64,000 nucleotides of DNA from an uncultured Woeseiaceae bacterium (GTDB lineage Bacteria > Pseudomonadota > Gammaproteobacteria > Steroidobacterales > Woeseiaceae). The position numbers were made by a program, and so were the translations under genes. The stretch's first letter is position 1. Each line of letters opens with the position of its first letter. Below are positions 30,057-38,920 of this stretch, piece by piece. The notes beneath the pieces are model-generated. The model was not told the DNA's origin. It saw nothing but the letters and a program-made list of their open reading frames with translations, and made no database searches. The stretch is taken from positions 159,617 through 223,616 of the forward strand of contig CALZJH010000006.1 of NCBI GenBank assembly GCA_945787845.1, in the 5' to 3' direction.

Positions 30057-30236
30057 GGCGGGTACCTGCGATTCTCGCCCGCGTGATAAATACAGATGCG
30101 ATGGCCCGCCGGATCGTCGAGGCAGGGAACGGTCAGCTGGTTAAGATCCATGCAGTGAAGTGTATATCAGCAGCCCCGGATCGTATCCACCCCGATCAGA
30201 TACGAAGACTACCGTCCTGCACGTTCGACCGCGATG

Positions 30237-30446
30237 TCAGGTTCGGGATCGATCCTGCCCGGAGAGCGCCTTGTGCCGCAGATCACTGATAACTGTACTG
30301 CAGCCAATACACATCGCGCCGAGAATAAAATAGGCAAGCATTGATTCACTGTCCAGGCCGATATAGAGACTGCCGGCAATCAGCGCTGCGCCAGCCGTAA
30401 AGTAAATGGCCGGCAAGGCCTCGTCAATTTTGTTGGCAATCCACAT
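30237..30446 (-). CDS. Small two-helix membrane protein
   Basis: A 69-residue protein with two hydrophobic segments (AIYFTAGAALIAGSLYIGL and AYFILGAMCIGCSTVI) and a polar, basic tail. No family recognised. It stands alone between the HAD-GNAT gene and the cytochrome oxidase operon, with about 130 bases on the upstream side holding no recognisable gene. The composition is that of a genuine membrane protein, but there is no independent proof of expression. Confidence 0.5.
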   Translation of the reverse strand: MWIANKIDEALPAIYFTAGAALIAGSLYIGLDSESMLAYFILGAMCIGCSTVISDLRHKALSGQDRSRT

Positions 30447-30578
30447 GGCTGAGGTGCTCGTGTGTAAACGACCATCAAAGTAGCGGATATCTAGGTGGCC
30501 AGCAGTCGAGAGATTCTCACGGAGAAAGATGAAAATGCGACGGGCTTCAAATAATTAACCTGTCAAATTGGCACCCGG

Positions 30579-30923
30579 CTAGTGATGCCCGGGCGTCTCC
30601 GGTTCCATCGTGCTTTCGCCGTAGTACTCGACGCGCGTGTCCTCGATGTAGAGCCCTTCAAGGGACATGAGCCAGATGAGCACGAGTATGGCGACCGGTG
30701 GTCCGAGGATCGCCAGCTTGAGTGCCAGCCGCTCCCATCCCATGTGCATGAAAATCCAGGTGATGCCGCCGGCCTTCAGCATCATGAACAGCAGGATCAG
30801 GAAGGTACGCACCGCCCCGTCGTCCATGAAGTCCGTGGCATAGGAAAAGCCACTGAGCACGAACAAAGCGCCCCACATGATCCAGTAGATCTTCAGCGGA
30901 TGTTGTTGTCCTTCTTCAGCCAT
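30579..30923 (-). CDS. Cytochrome c oxidase subunit IV family protein
   Basis: A 114-residue protein with three hydrophobic segments (about 12-30, 38-62 and 69-92) and the HPLKIYWIMWGALFVLSGFS opening characteristic of bacterial oxidase subunit IV (CoxD/CyoD-like). FMHMGWERLALK is a further typical piece. It stabilises the oxidase complex in the inner membrane. It is the last gene of the cox operon, 18 bases after subunit III. Exact subtype among subunit IV families is uncertain because the family is short and diverse. Confidence 0.85.
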   Translation of the reverse strand: MAEEGQQHPLKIYWIMWGALFVLSGFSYATDFMDDGAVRTFLILLFMMLKAGGITWIFMHMGWERLALKLAILGPPVAILVLIWLMSLEGLYIEDTRVEYYGESTMEPETPGHH

Positions 30924-30941
30924 AGCGCTGACTCCTGTCTC

Positions 30942-31628
30942 TTACCAGAGGTAGAAGAATGCGAAAATGAATACCCAGACGAGATCGACGAAATGCCAGT
31001 AGAGGCCAGTGATTTCGACGATCTCGTAGTTGCCGCCGCGCTTCTCGTAAAAGCCGTTCCTCACGCGGAAAGCAATGACCAGCAAGTAAATCACGCCGGC
31101 CGACACGTGCATGCCGTGAAAGCCCGTGATCATGAAGAAGCTCGAGCCGAACTGTGCGGCGCCGAACGGATTCTCCCAGGGGCGCACGCCTTCCGAGATC
31201 AACTTGGTCCACTCGTAGGCCTGCATGCTGACAAAGGTCGCACCGAGCAGCGCCGTGGCGACCATGAGCCAGAAGGTCTTGTTGCGATCCTTGCGGTAAC
31301 CCATGTTCACGGCGAGCGCCATCGTGCCCGACGAGGTAATCAGCACGAACGTCATGATGGCGATGAGCAACAGCGGCACGTCGTAGCCAAACGCCTGCAG
31401 GGCGAAGACTTCCGACGGGCTTGGCCAGGGGTCCGTGGTCGCGATTCGAACCGACATGTAGCCGACGAGGAAGCAGCTGAAGATGAACGTGTCGGACAGG
31501 AGGAAGATCCACATCATGGCCTTGCCCCAGGGCACGCCGAAGACCTGTTTGTCCCTCGCCCAGTCTTCTACCAGGCCCTCTTTTCCGGGCACCTCTTGCG
31601 CCCCGCCATCCAGTACCGCTTCAGACAT
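30942..31628 (-). CDS. Cytochrome c oxidase subunit III
   Basis: A 228-residue membrane protein of the heme-copper oxidase subunit III family, with five to six transmembrane segments. WGKAMMWIFLLSDTFIFSCF and ATALLGATFVSMQAYEW are diagnostic, and FMITGFHGMHVSAGVIYLLV plus GLYWHFVDLVWVFIFAFFYL is the classic end of the family. It is the more canonical of the two subunit-III-like proteins of this operon. It supports subunit I stability and may be the proton-uptake side partner. Twenty-two bases separate it from the other subunit III-like gene. Confidence 0.93.
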   Translation of the reverse strand: MSEAVLDGGAQEVPGKEGLVEDWARDKQVFGVPWGKAMMWIFLLSDTFIFSCFLVGYMSVRIATTDPWPSPSEVFALQAFGYDVPLLLIAIMTFVLITSSGTMALAVNMGYRKDRNKTFWLMVATALLGATFVSMQAYEWTKLISEGVRPWENPFGAAQFGSSFFMITGFHGMHVSAGVIYLLVIAFRVRNGFYEKRGGNYEIVEITGLYWHFVDLVWVFIFAFFYLW

Positions 31629-31650
31629 ACAGACCCCCTCAGGTCATTTG

Positions 31651-32322
31651 TCAGGTCGACAACAGCAAGCCAAACAGTATTAGCCAGACCAGCAACAGGA
31701 AATGCCAGTAGATCGCGCACAATTCGATGCTGCGCCGGATCGCACGGCCTTCGGCTGTCCCCAACATGACGCGCGTCGTCGCGCGCGCCCACACGTACAT
31801 TCCGCCGAGTATGTGCACAGCGTGCGCACCGGTCAGGAAATAGAAAAATGCATTTGACGGGTTGTCGGTAATCAACTGCCCGCTCGCCTGCAGCTGCTGC
31901 CACGCCACGAACTGGCCCACGACGAACCCGGCCGTGAGCGCACCCGTCAGTATCAGGCCGGGCTTCAGCCGCGACGCAATGCCCTGCACCGCGCCGTTGC
32001 GCGTCCACTGAAACGCGAGGCTCGCGAGGATGAGCATGCCGGTATTCGTCCACAGCAGCTGCGGCTCGGTCATCGGCACCCAGTCGCCGAGTTCCATGCG
32101 TAATGCGTACGCGCTGAGGATCAAGGCGAAGAATGAAGTCACCACGGCCAGCAGCGTCAGCAGGGCAATCAATCGCGTGTTGCTGCTGCCCCCGAGCGGC
32201 CCGTGATGCGCCGTCTCGCCCATCTCTTCGGCCACCCAGGGTTGCGTGTTAAACGACTGCTTGAGCAACCACCCCAGCAGGGTGGCCAGAATTATCGCCA
32301 GCGCTATGAGGCCGATTTCCAC
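31651..32322 (-). CDS. Second subunit-III-like cytochrome c oxidase protein
   Basis: A 223-residue membrane protein. Its last third (FFYFLTGAHAVHILGGMYVW and IYWHFLLLVWLILFGLLLS) follows the subunit III pattern, while the N-terminal part begins with an isolated helix and a polar loop (GETAHHGPLGGSSNTR). Start is GTG, overlapping the subunit I stop by one base (TAGTG). Two adjacent subunit III-like genes occur in some proteobacterial oxidase operons; they may form one complex with different helix sets, or alternate. The sequence alone cannot decide. Confidence 0.85.
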   Translation of the reverse strand: MEIGLIALAIILATLLGWLLKQSFNTQPWVAEEMGETAHHGPLGGSSNTRLIALLTLLAVVTSFFALILSAYALRMELGDWVPMTEPQLLWTNTGMLILASLAFQWTRNGAVQGIASRLKPGLILTGALTAGFVVGQFVAWQQLQASGQLITDNPSNAFFYFLTGAHAVHILGGMYVWARATTRVMLGTAEGRAIRRSIELCAIYWHFLLLVWLILFGLLLST

Positions 32323-34085
32323 TAGTGATCTTCTCCGTGATCACGGCCGGCCGGCGCCTTGTCGGGCGGCACGTTCTGCGGAATGAAGTCGTCCTCGTAT
32401 CCGGGCACGCTGTAGTCGTACGCCCAGCGATGGCACTCGGGTAGCTCATGTCCCCAGTTACCGTGCTTCGGCGGGTGATCCGGAGTTTGCCACTCGAGCG
32501 AGGTCGCGTTCCACGGATTCGGGTCCGATTTGGGCCCTTTCAGTAGGCTCCAGATCATGTTGATGAAGAACAGAATCTGCGTCGCCGCAACAAACAGCGC
32601 CGACATCGTAATCGCCGCATTAAGGTCCTGCGCGGAGTCGGGCAGGAATTCGGTATTGCCCATCGCGAAATAGCGCCGCGGTACGCCCGCGAAACCGAGA
32701 TAGTGCATTGGCAGGTAGATCGCATAGGTACCGAGGAAGGTCATCCAGAAGTGCCACTTGCCGAGCGTTTCGTTGTACATCCTGCCCGTGATCTTCGGCC
32801 ACCAGTGGTAAATGGCGCCGAATACGACCAGCACCGGCGACACGCCCATGACCATGTGGAAATGCGCCACAACGAAGTAGGTATCCGAGAGCGGCAGGTC
32901 GATCGTCACGTTGCCGAGGAACAGGCCCGTCAGGCCGCCGTGGATAAACGTGAAGATGAATCCAATCGCAAACAACATCGGGACCCGAAGGTGGATATTG
33001 CCCTCCCACAACGTGAGTACCCAGTTGTAGACCTTGATCGCCGTCGGCACCGCGATAATCAGTGTCGTCGTCGCAAAGAAGAAGCCGAAGTACGGGTTCA
33101 TACCCGAGACGTACATGTGGTGTGCCCACACGATGAAACTCAGGCCGCCGATCGCGATGATCGCCCACACCATCATGCGGTAACCGAAGATGTTCTTGCG
33201 CGCGTGTGTCGATAGAAGATCGGACACGATGCCGAAGGCCGGCAAGGCCACGATATACACCTCGGGGTGCCCGAAGAACCAGAACAGGTGCTGGAACAGG
33301 ATCGGGCTGCCGCCGGTGTACCCGGGATCGGCGCCCATCGATGAAATGGCCGGCATGAAGAAACTCGTCATGAGCGTCTTGTCGAACAGCATCATGATCG
33401 CGCTGACGAGCAGTGCCGGGAACGCCAGCAGGCCGAGAATCGTGGCGATGAAAATACCCCAGACCGACAGCGGCATGCGCATCAGCGTCATGCCCTTGCA
33501 ACGCGCCTGCAGCACGGTCGTCACGTAATTGAGGCCACCCATCGTGAAGGCCACGATAAAGACGGCCAGCGACGCGAGCATCAGCAGGATGCCCCAGTCC
33601 GTGCCGGGCGTACCCTGCATGATTGCCTGCGGCGGATACAGGGTCCAGCCGGCCCCCGTTGAGCCGCCTGGGACAAAAAAGCTGATAAGCAGGATGATGA
33701 CCGACAACAGGTACACCCAGTAACTGAGCATGTTCAGGTACGGGAACACCATGTCGCGGGCACCGCACTGCAGCGGAATCAGGTAATTGCCGAAGCCACC
33801 CAGGAACAGGGCCGTCAGCAGGTAGATCACCATGATCATGCCGTGCATCGTGATGAACTGGTAATAATTCTCGGGGTTAATAAACGAGAACTGGTCCGGG
33901 AAACCAAGCTGCAGGCGCATCATCGCCGACAGCCCCAGGGCAATCAGGCCGACGAAAATTGCGGTCAGGCCGTACTGCACGGCAATGACCTTGTGGTCCT
34001 GACTCCAGATGTACTTCGTTATGAACGTCTGCGGATCGTGATGTTCCTGCTCGTGATCACGATCGGCGATTGCAACGTAAGACAT
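32322..34085 (-). CDS. ctaD: Cytochrome c oxidase subunit I
   Basis: A 587-residue, 12-helix catalytic subunit of an A-type heme-copper oxidase. Heme and copper ligands are all visible: MHGMIM (low-spin heme His), HPEVY with the Cu-B His and cross-linked Tyr (WFFGHPEVYIVALPAFGIV), WAHHMYVSG (two Cu-B His) and VVAHFHMVMG (heme His pair). The Glu in GHPEVY marks the A1 type with the D proton channel. It reduces O2 to water with electrons from subunit II, pumping protons. Ten bases after subunit II. The C-terminal hydrophilic tail (GYEDDFIPQNVPPDKAPAGR) is longer than in minimal homologues. Confidence 0.97.
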   Translation of the reverse strand: MSYVAIADRDHEQEHHDPQTFITKYIWSQDHKVIAVQYGLTAIFVGLIALGLSAMMRLQLGFPDQFSFINPENYYQFITMHGMIMVIYLLTALFLGGFGNYLIPLQCGARDMVFPYLNMLSYWVYLLSVIILLISFFVPGGSTGAGWTLYPPQAIMQGTPGTDWGILLMLASLAVFIVAFTMGGLNYVTTVLQARCKGMTLMRMPLSVWGIFIATILGLLAFPALLVSAIMMLFDKTLMTSFFMPAISSMGADPGYTGGSPILFQHLFWFFGHPEVYIVALPAFGIVSDLLSTHARKNIFGYRMMVWAIIAIGGLSFIVWAHHMYVSGMNPYFGFFFATTTLIIAVPTAIKVYNWVLTLWEGNIHLRVPMLFAIGFIFTFIHGGLTGLFLGNVTIDLPLSDTYFVVAHFHMVMGVSPVLVVFGAIYHWWPKITGRMYNETLGKWHFWMTFLGTYAIYLPMHYLGFAGVPRRYFAMGNTEFLPDSAQDLNAAITMSALFVAATQILFFINMIWSLLKGPKSDPNPWNATSLEWQTPDHPPKHGNWGHELPECHRWAYDYSVPGYEDDFIPQNVPPDKAPAGRDHGEDH

Positions 34086-34095
34086 AGAACCGACC

Positions 34096-35448
34096 CTATA
34101 GCGTGTTGATGTAGGCGACGAGGTCTGTCATCGCCTGCTCATCGTAAATTGACTGACCCATGAGTCCCATCTGGAACCCGTAGTAGTCCTGCGGATGCGC
34201 ACCGCGCACGTTATTCCTGAAATTCTGCAGCTGGCGTTCGAGATACCAGTCCGACATGCCCGCCAGCCGCGGCGCGTTGAGTGCCTGCACGCCGGCTCCG
34301 TCCTTGCCGTGACAGTAGGCACACACGCGGTACTCGCCCGCGCCGGCGTTAACGTCACCTGCGATCGTCGCTTCGACCGGCTCGTCCGGGAAGGTACGAA
34401 TGTGTGCAACCACGTTGTCGACGGCCTGCTCATCCGCCAACGACGCCACCATGCCGATCATTTGCTGACCAAACGTGTCGCTGGGATCTGTGCCGCGTAG
34501 CCCCCGCTTGTAATTCATGATCTGGCGTTTGAGATACCAGGCTGACTGGCCGGCGAGCTTGGGGGCGTTCATCGCGGCGATACCCTCGCCCTGCTGACCA
34601 TGGCAGGTCGCACATACAGCGTATTGCGCTGCACCGATATCCGCGTTGCCGACGGATTTTGCGTTGAGCTCACTGTAGGTCGACTGATTGGCAAGCCAAA
34701 TGTCGTAGTCGTCGGCACTATCGACGATTACGGCACCACGCATCGTGTGGTGGCCGACGCCACAAAGCTCTTCGCAGAGAATTTCGAAACGTCCCTCGAC
34801 CGTGGGTGTGAGCCAGAGGAACGTGTTCATGCCGGGCACCAGGTCCATCTTCACGCGGAACTGGGCCACGGCAAAGTCGTGCAGTACATCTTTTGAGCGC
34901 AGCAGGAATTTGACGGGTTTATCGATCGGGACGTGAATCTCGGCACTGTGGATCAGGACATCGTCCTGCCCGTTCGGATCGTCCGGATCCATACCAAAGG
35001 GGTTATCGTTCGTTATGCGTTCGGCATCGACCTCGCCGAGCTTGCCGTCTTCGCCAGGCATGCGGAACGACCAGTGCCATTGCTGGCCGACCGCCTCGAC
35101 AACGTGTGCCTCCTCGGGGACATCCACGAACTTGGCCCAGACGAACAGACCCGGCGTCAGCATCGCGGCCACACCGATCGCCGTAAGCCCGGTCAGCCAG
35201 CTTTCGAGCTTCTTGTTTTCGGGTTCGTAGGTTGCGCGTGCGCCCTTGCGGTACCGGAACTTGATGACGCAGTACGCCATGAAGAGATTGACGGCAACGA
35301 AGACGAAGCCCGTGACGTAAAGCGTGATGTCGACCGTGAAGTCCACCATTCCCCAGTTGGAAGCCAACTCGGTGAATGTCCAGGGACTTAAGACGTGAAA
35401 CAGGAGCGAGCCAACGACGAGCAGAATCAGGACAACGGCTAACGGCAT
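34096..35448 (-). CDS. Cytochrome c oxidase subunit II with two fused cytochrome c domains
   Basis: A 450-residue protein. Two N-terminal transmembrane helices (residues about 1-25 and 35-60) are followed by a cupredoxin domain holding the Cu-A site (CEELCGVGHHTMRG, near residues 215-230). Then come two class I cytochrome c modules with heme motifs CATCH at about 279 and CAYCH at about 376, each with a downstream Met in MIGM and MGLM segments. Electrons could pass from an external cytochrome c through two hemes to Cu-A. One fused heme is typical of caa3 oxidases; two in tandem is less common. The two modules are about 50% alike by eye, so they look like an internal duplication. First gene of the operon. 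Confidence 0.95.
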   Translation of the reverse strand: MPLAVVLILLVVGSLLFHVLSPWTFTELASNWGMVDFTVDITLYVTGFVFVAVNLFMAYCVIKFRYRKGARATYEPENKKLESWLTGLTAIGVAAMLTPGLFVWAKFVDVPEEAHVVEAVGQQWHWSFRMPGEDGKLGEVDAERITNDNPFGMDPDDPNGQDDVLIHSAEIHVPIDKPVKFLLRSKDVLHDFAVAQFRVKMDLVPGMNTFLWLTPTVEGRFEILCEELCGVGHHTMRGAVIVDSADDYDIWLANQSTYSELNAKSVGNADIGAAQYAVCATCHGQQGEGIAAMNAPKLAGQSAWYLKRQIMNYKRGLRGTDPSDTFGQQMIGMVASLADEQAVDNVVAHIRTFPDEPVEATIAGDVNAGAGEYRVCAYCHGKDGAGVQALNAPRLAGMSDWYLERQLQNFRNNVRGAHPQDYYGFQMGLMGQSIYDEQAMTDLVAYINTL

Positions 35449-35550
35449 ACGACGTACAACCCCCGGTGTTGGTTATTTTTTTGTCTTTTTTCTTCTTTCC
35501 CCGTTAATCAACATACCGGAAGAGATACGTGTTTTCCACAATATAGATAG

Positions 35551-35943
35551 TTATAGACCGATATCTCGCTTGACTTTTTCCTCGGCTTTCTTGAGATCCG
35601 ACTGCAAGCGCTCGAGTTCTTCCTGCAGCGGTGCTGTCAGCATCGCGGTTTCGGCCTTGAGCTCAATCGGCGGAACGGTGGCGACCAGATCGAGCTCGGG
35701 TGCGACCGGTTGCTCAGGCGCTCGCAGGTTAACGATCGCGATCACGGCAATGGCCGCGGCGATGCCCGTCAACGTGCTCGCCCACCAGAAGAGGGGCGGC
35801 CGTGCGATCGGCGGCGGGCGCTGCACCTCGGCCTCAGGGGTTACGGCCCGCAGGGAAGCGTCGATGCGACGATCCAGCTCAGCGGATACGGCTACGTCGA
35901 TACGGTCTGCATCGGCGCGAAGTTGTTTCGCAAGTTTATCCAT
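35551..35943 (-). CDS. Probable membrane anti-sigma factor
   Basis: A 130-residue protein with one central transmembrane helix (WWASTLTGIAAAIAVIAIVN, around residues 52-72), an N-terminal cytoplasmic part rich in charged residues (LRADADRIDVAVSAELDRR) and a C-terminal helical, charged periplasmic part (LQEELERLQSDLKKAEEK) likely to form a coiled coil. There is no zinc-binding HxxxCxxC motif. Its ATG overlaps the sigma factor stop by eight bases (ATGGATAA), the usual layout for a cognate anti-sigma. A GTG three codons upstream is possible. Anti-sigma function is inferred from topology and position. Confidence 0.65.
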   Translation of the reverse strand: MDKLAKQLRADADRIDVAVSAELDRRIDASLRAVTPEAEVQRPPPIARPPLFWWASTLTGIAAAIAVIAIVNLRAPEQPVAPELDLVATVPPIELKAETAMLTAPLQEELERLQSDLKKAEEKVKRDIGL

Positions 35944-36487
35944 AGGCTTCACTTTTTTCGGCAGCGCCGTTCATGTGCGTTTCGAGCACGCGCCGCCCTC
36001 TCATCAGGTTTACCTTGGCCCACGATGTTGAGCGATCGAGGGCTTTCGCAATGTCATTGACCGACATGTCCTCGGCATAACGCAGCCACATTGCCGCAAA
36101 GACTTCGTCATTGAGCAGCTCGCGCGCACTGAGCCAGAGATTGTCGGTTTCCGAATCCGCGATGCACTGTTGCAGCGGATCGCTTTCCTCGTCCCGCAGG
36201 TCTCCCACGATGGCGACATCGGCAAGATCGGGGCCGCGTAGCTTTGCCGCATTGCGGATCGCAATGCGATACAGCCAGGTGCTGAAGCGCCAGCGCGAAT
36301 CGTAGGAATGCAGGTACCGGAATGCCGCGATCAGCGTGTCCTGCAACACGTCCTCGGCATCGGCGTAGCTCGGGCTGCGCGTCAGCAGGAAGCGCAGCAG
36401 GCGCTCCCGGTAACCACGCACGAGGTCCGCGAACGCATCCGCGGACCCCGCTTTCGCGGCGGCAATCAGTTTGAGTTCGTCAGTCAC
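35936..36487 (-). CDS. ECF-type RNA polymerase sigma factor
   Basis: A 183-residue sigma-70 family protein with region 2 (AFADLVRGYRERLLRFLLTR, then DAEDVLQDTLIAAFRYLHSY and RFSTWLYRIAIRNAAK) and region 4 (FAAMWLRYAEDMSVNDIAKA, then STSWAKVNLMRGRRVL). It would direct RNA polymerase to envelope- or stress-related promoters. I chose the GTG at 36487: it overlaps the stop of the upstream gene by eight bases (GTGACTGA), and the 38 residues of the longer frame from 36601 are arginine-rich out-of-frame sequence. Downstream is the probable anti-sigma. Target promoters are not identifiable here; the adjacent oxidase operon is a candidate. Confidence 0.9.
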   Translation of the reverse strand: MTDELKLIAAAKAGSADAFADLVRGYRERLLRFLLTRSPSYADAEDVLQDTLIAAFRYLHSYDSRWRFSTWLYRIAIRNAAKLRGPDLADVAIVGDLRDEESDPLQQCIADSETDNLWLSARELLNDEVFAAMWLRYAEDMSVNDIAKALDRSTSWAKVNLMRGRRVLETHMNGAAEKSEAYG

Positions 36488-37418
36488 CGAGCGTCCGGAC
36501 GATGAGTTCCGGCGCAACAGCGAGCGACAGGCTGAGGCTGTTGCCCTTGGCCTCGACCCGTGTGCCTTGCAGCACGGCCGCCGTCTCCGCATCCAGCTCA
36601 TCGTCGAAGGACATCAGGCTGATCAGGCCGCGCGCGACGCTGGCCAGTGACTCGGCCATCTCCGCTTCCCTGGTAATCAGTTTCGCCTCGATGGCCAGCT
36701 TATCGGCCACGGCCGCAATCATGAATGCGACCTGCTCGGTGTTCTTCAGGATGTTCGAGTCCCAGTCCTCGTCGTCGAGCATCCCGGATTTCATGCCGGC
36801 CTGGACGAATGCTTTTTCGGCCGTAAGAACCATCAGCGCACCATCGACACTGCGACTGCCCTTAACCCTGCCCTTGTTATCGAGCAGCGCCTTCATGTGA
36901 TCTTCTGTGGACGTAATGATGATCTTGTTTTTGATATCCAGCGAAATCCATGACTCCTCGCCCAGGGAATCGATCTTGAAACCGACGCTCCCGGCGTCGT
37001 AGACCACGTCCTCCTCCACCGAGTCATCGCCGCCGAAATGGTAGTAAGTCCTGCCGCCGGATTTCAGCGGACTGATATCGCCACCCGACGCCACAAAGGC
37101 CATGACGACATCGCGAGTCTCCTGGCTGAACTTACCCTCGAAAATAATGACTCCGCTGTCTGAACTGGTCGAGTAGGAGGCAATGCGGTGGAGTTCTTTG
37201 TCCACATCGATACCGGCATCCGCCTTCACTTCATTCAGCACTTCATCGCGCAACCACTCATACATCGGCTCGCCCGGACCACCGGAGCGCATCTGCTCCA
37301 GGTCGACGTAGAAGTACCAGTTGGCATCACCCGGAACGCCCTCCGCATCTGCGACTGCGAGCGCGGGGACCGCCAGCAACAGGCCAACCACAAGAATCTT
37401 CAAATAACGCATCGACAT
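36480..37418 (-). CDS. Secreted protein of unknown function
   Basis: A 312-residue protein with a signal peptide (LVVGLLLAVPALAVADA). The mature part starts with VPGDANWYFYVDLEQMRSGG and contains alternating beta-strands with acidic stretches; I recognise no catalytic motif. FVAFV-like hydrophobic pieces are absent, so it is probably soluble in the periplasm or exported. It is first in a unit with the sigma factor and anti-sigma genes (eight-base overlap), so it may be a signal sensor or an output of that regulon. The resemblance is to serpin-like or DUF-type inhibitors at most weakly, and I make no call. Confidence 0.7.
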   Translation of the reverse strand: MSMRYLKILVVGLLLAVPALAVADAEGVPGDANWYFYVDLEQMRSGGPGEPMYEWLRDEVLNEVKADAGIDVDKELHRIASYSTSSDSGVIIFEGKFSQETRDVVMAFVASGGDISPLKSGGRTYYHFGGDDSVEEDVVYDAGSVGFKIDSLGEESWISLDIKNKIIITSTEDHMKALLDNKGRVKGSRSVDGALMVLTAEKAFVQAGMKSGMLDDEDWDSNILKNTEQVAFMIAAVADKLAIEAKLITREAEMAESLASVARGLISLMSFDDELDAETAAVLQGTRVEAKGNSLSLSLAVAPELIVRTLGD

Positions 37419-37476
37419 ACCCTCAAATCAGGTTCTTGTAGGCTTATAGGGCGGCCAGAGCCATTTGGTTACATTA

Positions 37477-38898
37477 TCAGGCCGATTTTTTTTCGCTGCT
37501 CAGGTAACTGACACCGAAGGTCAGGATAAAACCGGCGAGGAATCCCGGTATGGCCTCGTACAGGCCGTAGAATTCGTCCTTGAAGTACATGAGCCAGATG
37601 ACGCTCATGGCGAAGCCGCCGAGCATGCCGCAGAGGACGCCGAGCCAGGTAATCCGCTTGTAGTAGAGAATACCGATTATCACCGGGCCGAATGCCGAGC
37701 CGAGACCCGACCAGGACGCCAGCACGAAATCGAAGATCACTTTTGGCTCGCGCATCCCGAGCAACACGGCAATGACACCGATGACAACGGTCAGGAGCTT
37801 GCCGTAATTCGACAGGCGCTCGTCGCTGTCCGGGCTTCCCATCATTTTCTGGTACGTATCGCGAACGACCGATGACGACGCCAGCAGCAGCAGCGAATCG
37901 ACCGTCGACATGATCGCCGACAGCACCACGACGAGCAGCATGCCCGAGATGACCGGCGGGAACAGGTTGCTCGAAAGCACGGGGAAGATGGTCTCGTGAT
38001 CCGCGAGCCCCGGGTACAGGGCACGTCCGGCCACGCCGGCCGTCACGGCACCAAACGTGAAAATAAAGAGAACCACGAGCGACATGATGCGCGCCTTCTT
38101 GATCTCGCCATCATCGCGCGCCGACATGTAGCGAATCAGCAGCTGCGGCACGCCGAGGAACGGCAGGCCGATGGCGATGAAGCTGGCGATACCGATCAGC
38201 GCCGGTTTGCCCGCAAACGCGAACATGTCGAGCAGCGCCGGGTCCTGGTACTGGAGTGACGTCTTTACTTCGCCCCACCCGCCGGTCGCGATGATCGCGG
38301 CGGCCGGCACGGCGATCAGCCCCAGCAACATCAGGACGCCCTGCACGACGTCGGTGTAGGACACGGCCTTGTAGCCGCCGACAAACGTGTAGCCGATGAT
38401 GAAGACCGAGCCAACGAGTACGCCGGTCTTGTATTCCATCGGGAGGAAACTTGAGAACGCCTTGCCCGTGGATACCATCTGGGCCGTGACGTAGGTCGTT
38501 ACCATGACGACGATAATCAACACCGCTGCCGCGCGGATCAGGTGCAGCTTGTCGTGGAATTTCGAGGCCAGCACGTCGGGGACCGTAATCGAATCCGTTT
38601 CGTCGCCCAGTTTCTTCAGCCGCCGCGACACGACCCACCAGGACAGGCCGATGCCGAGGATCTCGCCGACCACGACCCAGTAAGCCTGCATCCCCACGAG
38701 GTAGCCCATCCCCGACAAGCCGAGCAGCAGCCAGCCACTCTCGCCGGTTGCGTTCGTGCTGAATGCCACCACCCAGTACGGCAATTTCTTGCCGGCGAGG
38801 TAGAAGCCAGAGAGCGTATGCGTTTCCCGGCGACTCCAGATCGCCAGTGCCGCAAGGATGCCCAGGTAAACAATGAGAACGGTGACGGTTGTAGTCAT
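37477..38898 (-). CDS. Sodium/proline-type symporter (SSS family)
   Basis: A 473-residue, 13-helix solute:sodium symporter. The PutP-like signatures are FYLAGKKLPYWVVAFSTNAT with GESGWLLLG, TVPDVLASKF, GGYKAVSYTDVVQGVLML and AIMSTVDSLLLLASSSVVRD (the Na+ site Ser/Thr region). It imports proline or a related amino acid with sodium, as carbon/nitrogen source or compatible solute. The upstream TTG is replaced by the ATG three codons later as the likely start. It ends before the secreted gene of the sigma operon and starts just downstream of the metalloprotease gene. No adjacent putA is present, so proline specificity is only probable. Confidence 0.88.
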   Translation of the reverse strand: MTTTVTVLIVYLGILAALAIWSRRETHTLSGFYLAGKKLPYWVVAFSTNATGESGWLLLGLSGMGYLVGMQAYWVVVGEILGIGLSWWVVSRRLKKLGDETDSITVPDVLASKFHDKLHLIRAAAVLIIVVMVTTYVTAQMVSTGKAFSSFLPMEYKTGVLVGSVFIIGYTFVGGYKAVSYTDVVQGVLMLLGLIAVPAAAIIATGGWGEVKTSLQYQDPALLDMFAFAGKPALIGIASFIAIGLPFLGVPQLLIRYMSARDDGEIKKARIMSLVVLFIFTFGAVTAGVAGRALYPGLADHETIFPVLSSNLFPPVISGMLLVVVLSAIMSTVDSLLLLASSSVVRDTYQKMMGSPDSDERLSNYGKLLTVVIGVIAVLLGMREPKVIFDFVLASWSGLGSAFGPVIIGILYYKRITWLGVLCGMLGGFAMSVIWLMYFKDEFYGLYEAIPGFLAGFILTFGVSYLSSEKKSA

Positions 38899-38920
38899 AT
38901 GCGGCAACCTGCTCGAAGGT

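Noticed and set aside
30042..30152. 36-codon minus-strand frame (starting MDLNQLTVPCLDD) upstream of the HAD-GNAT gene
   Set aside because: Reads like coding sequence but is short, overlaps the HAD start and matches no family I know; could be a gene remnant, but support is too thin to list.
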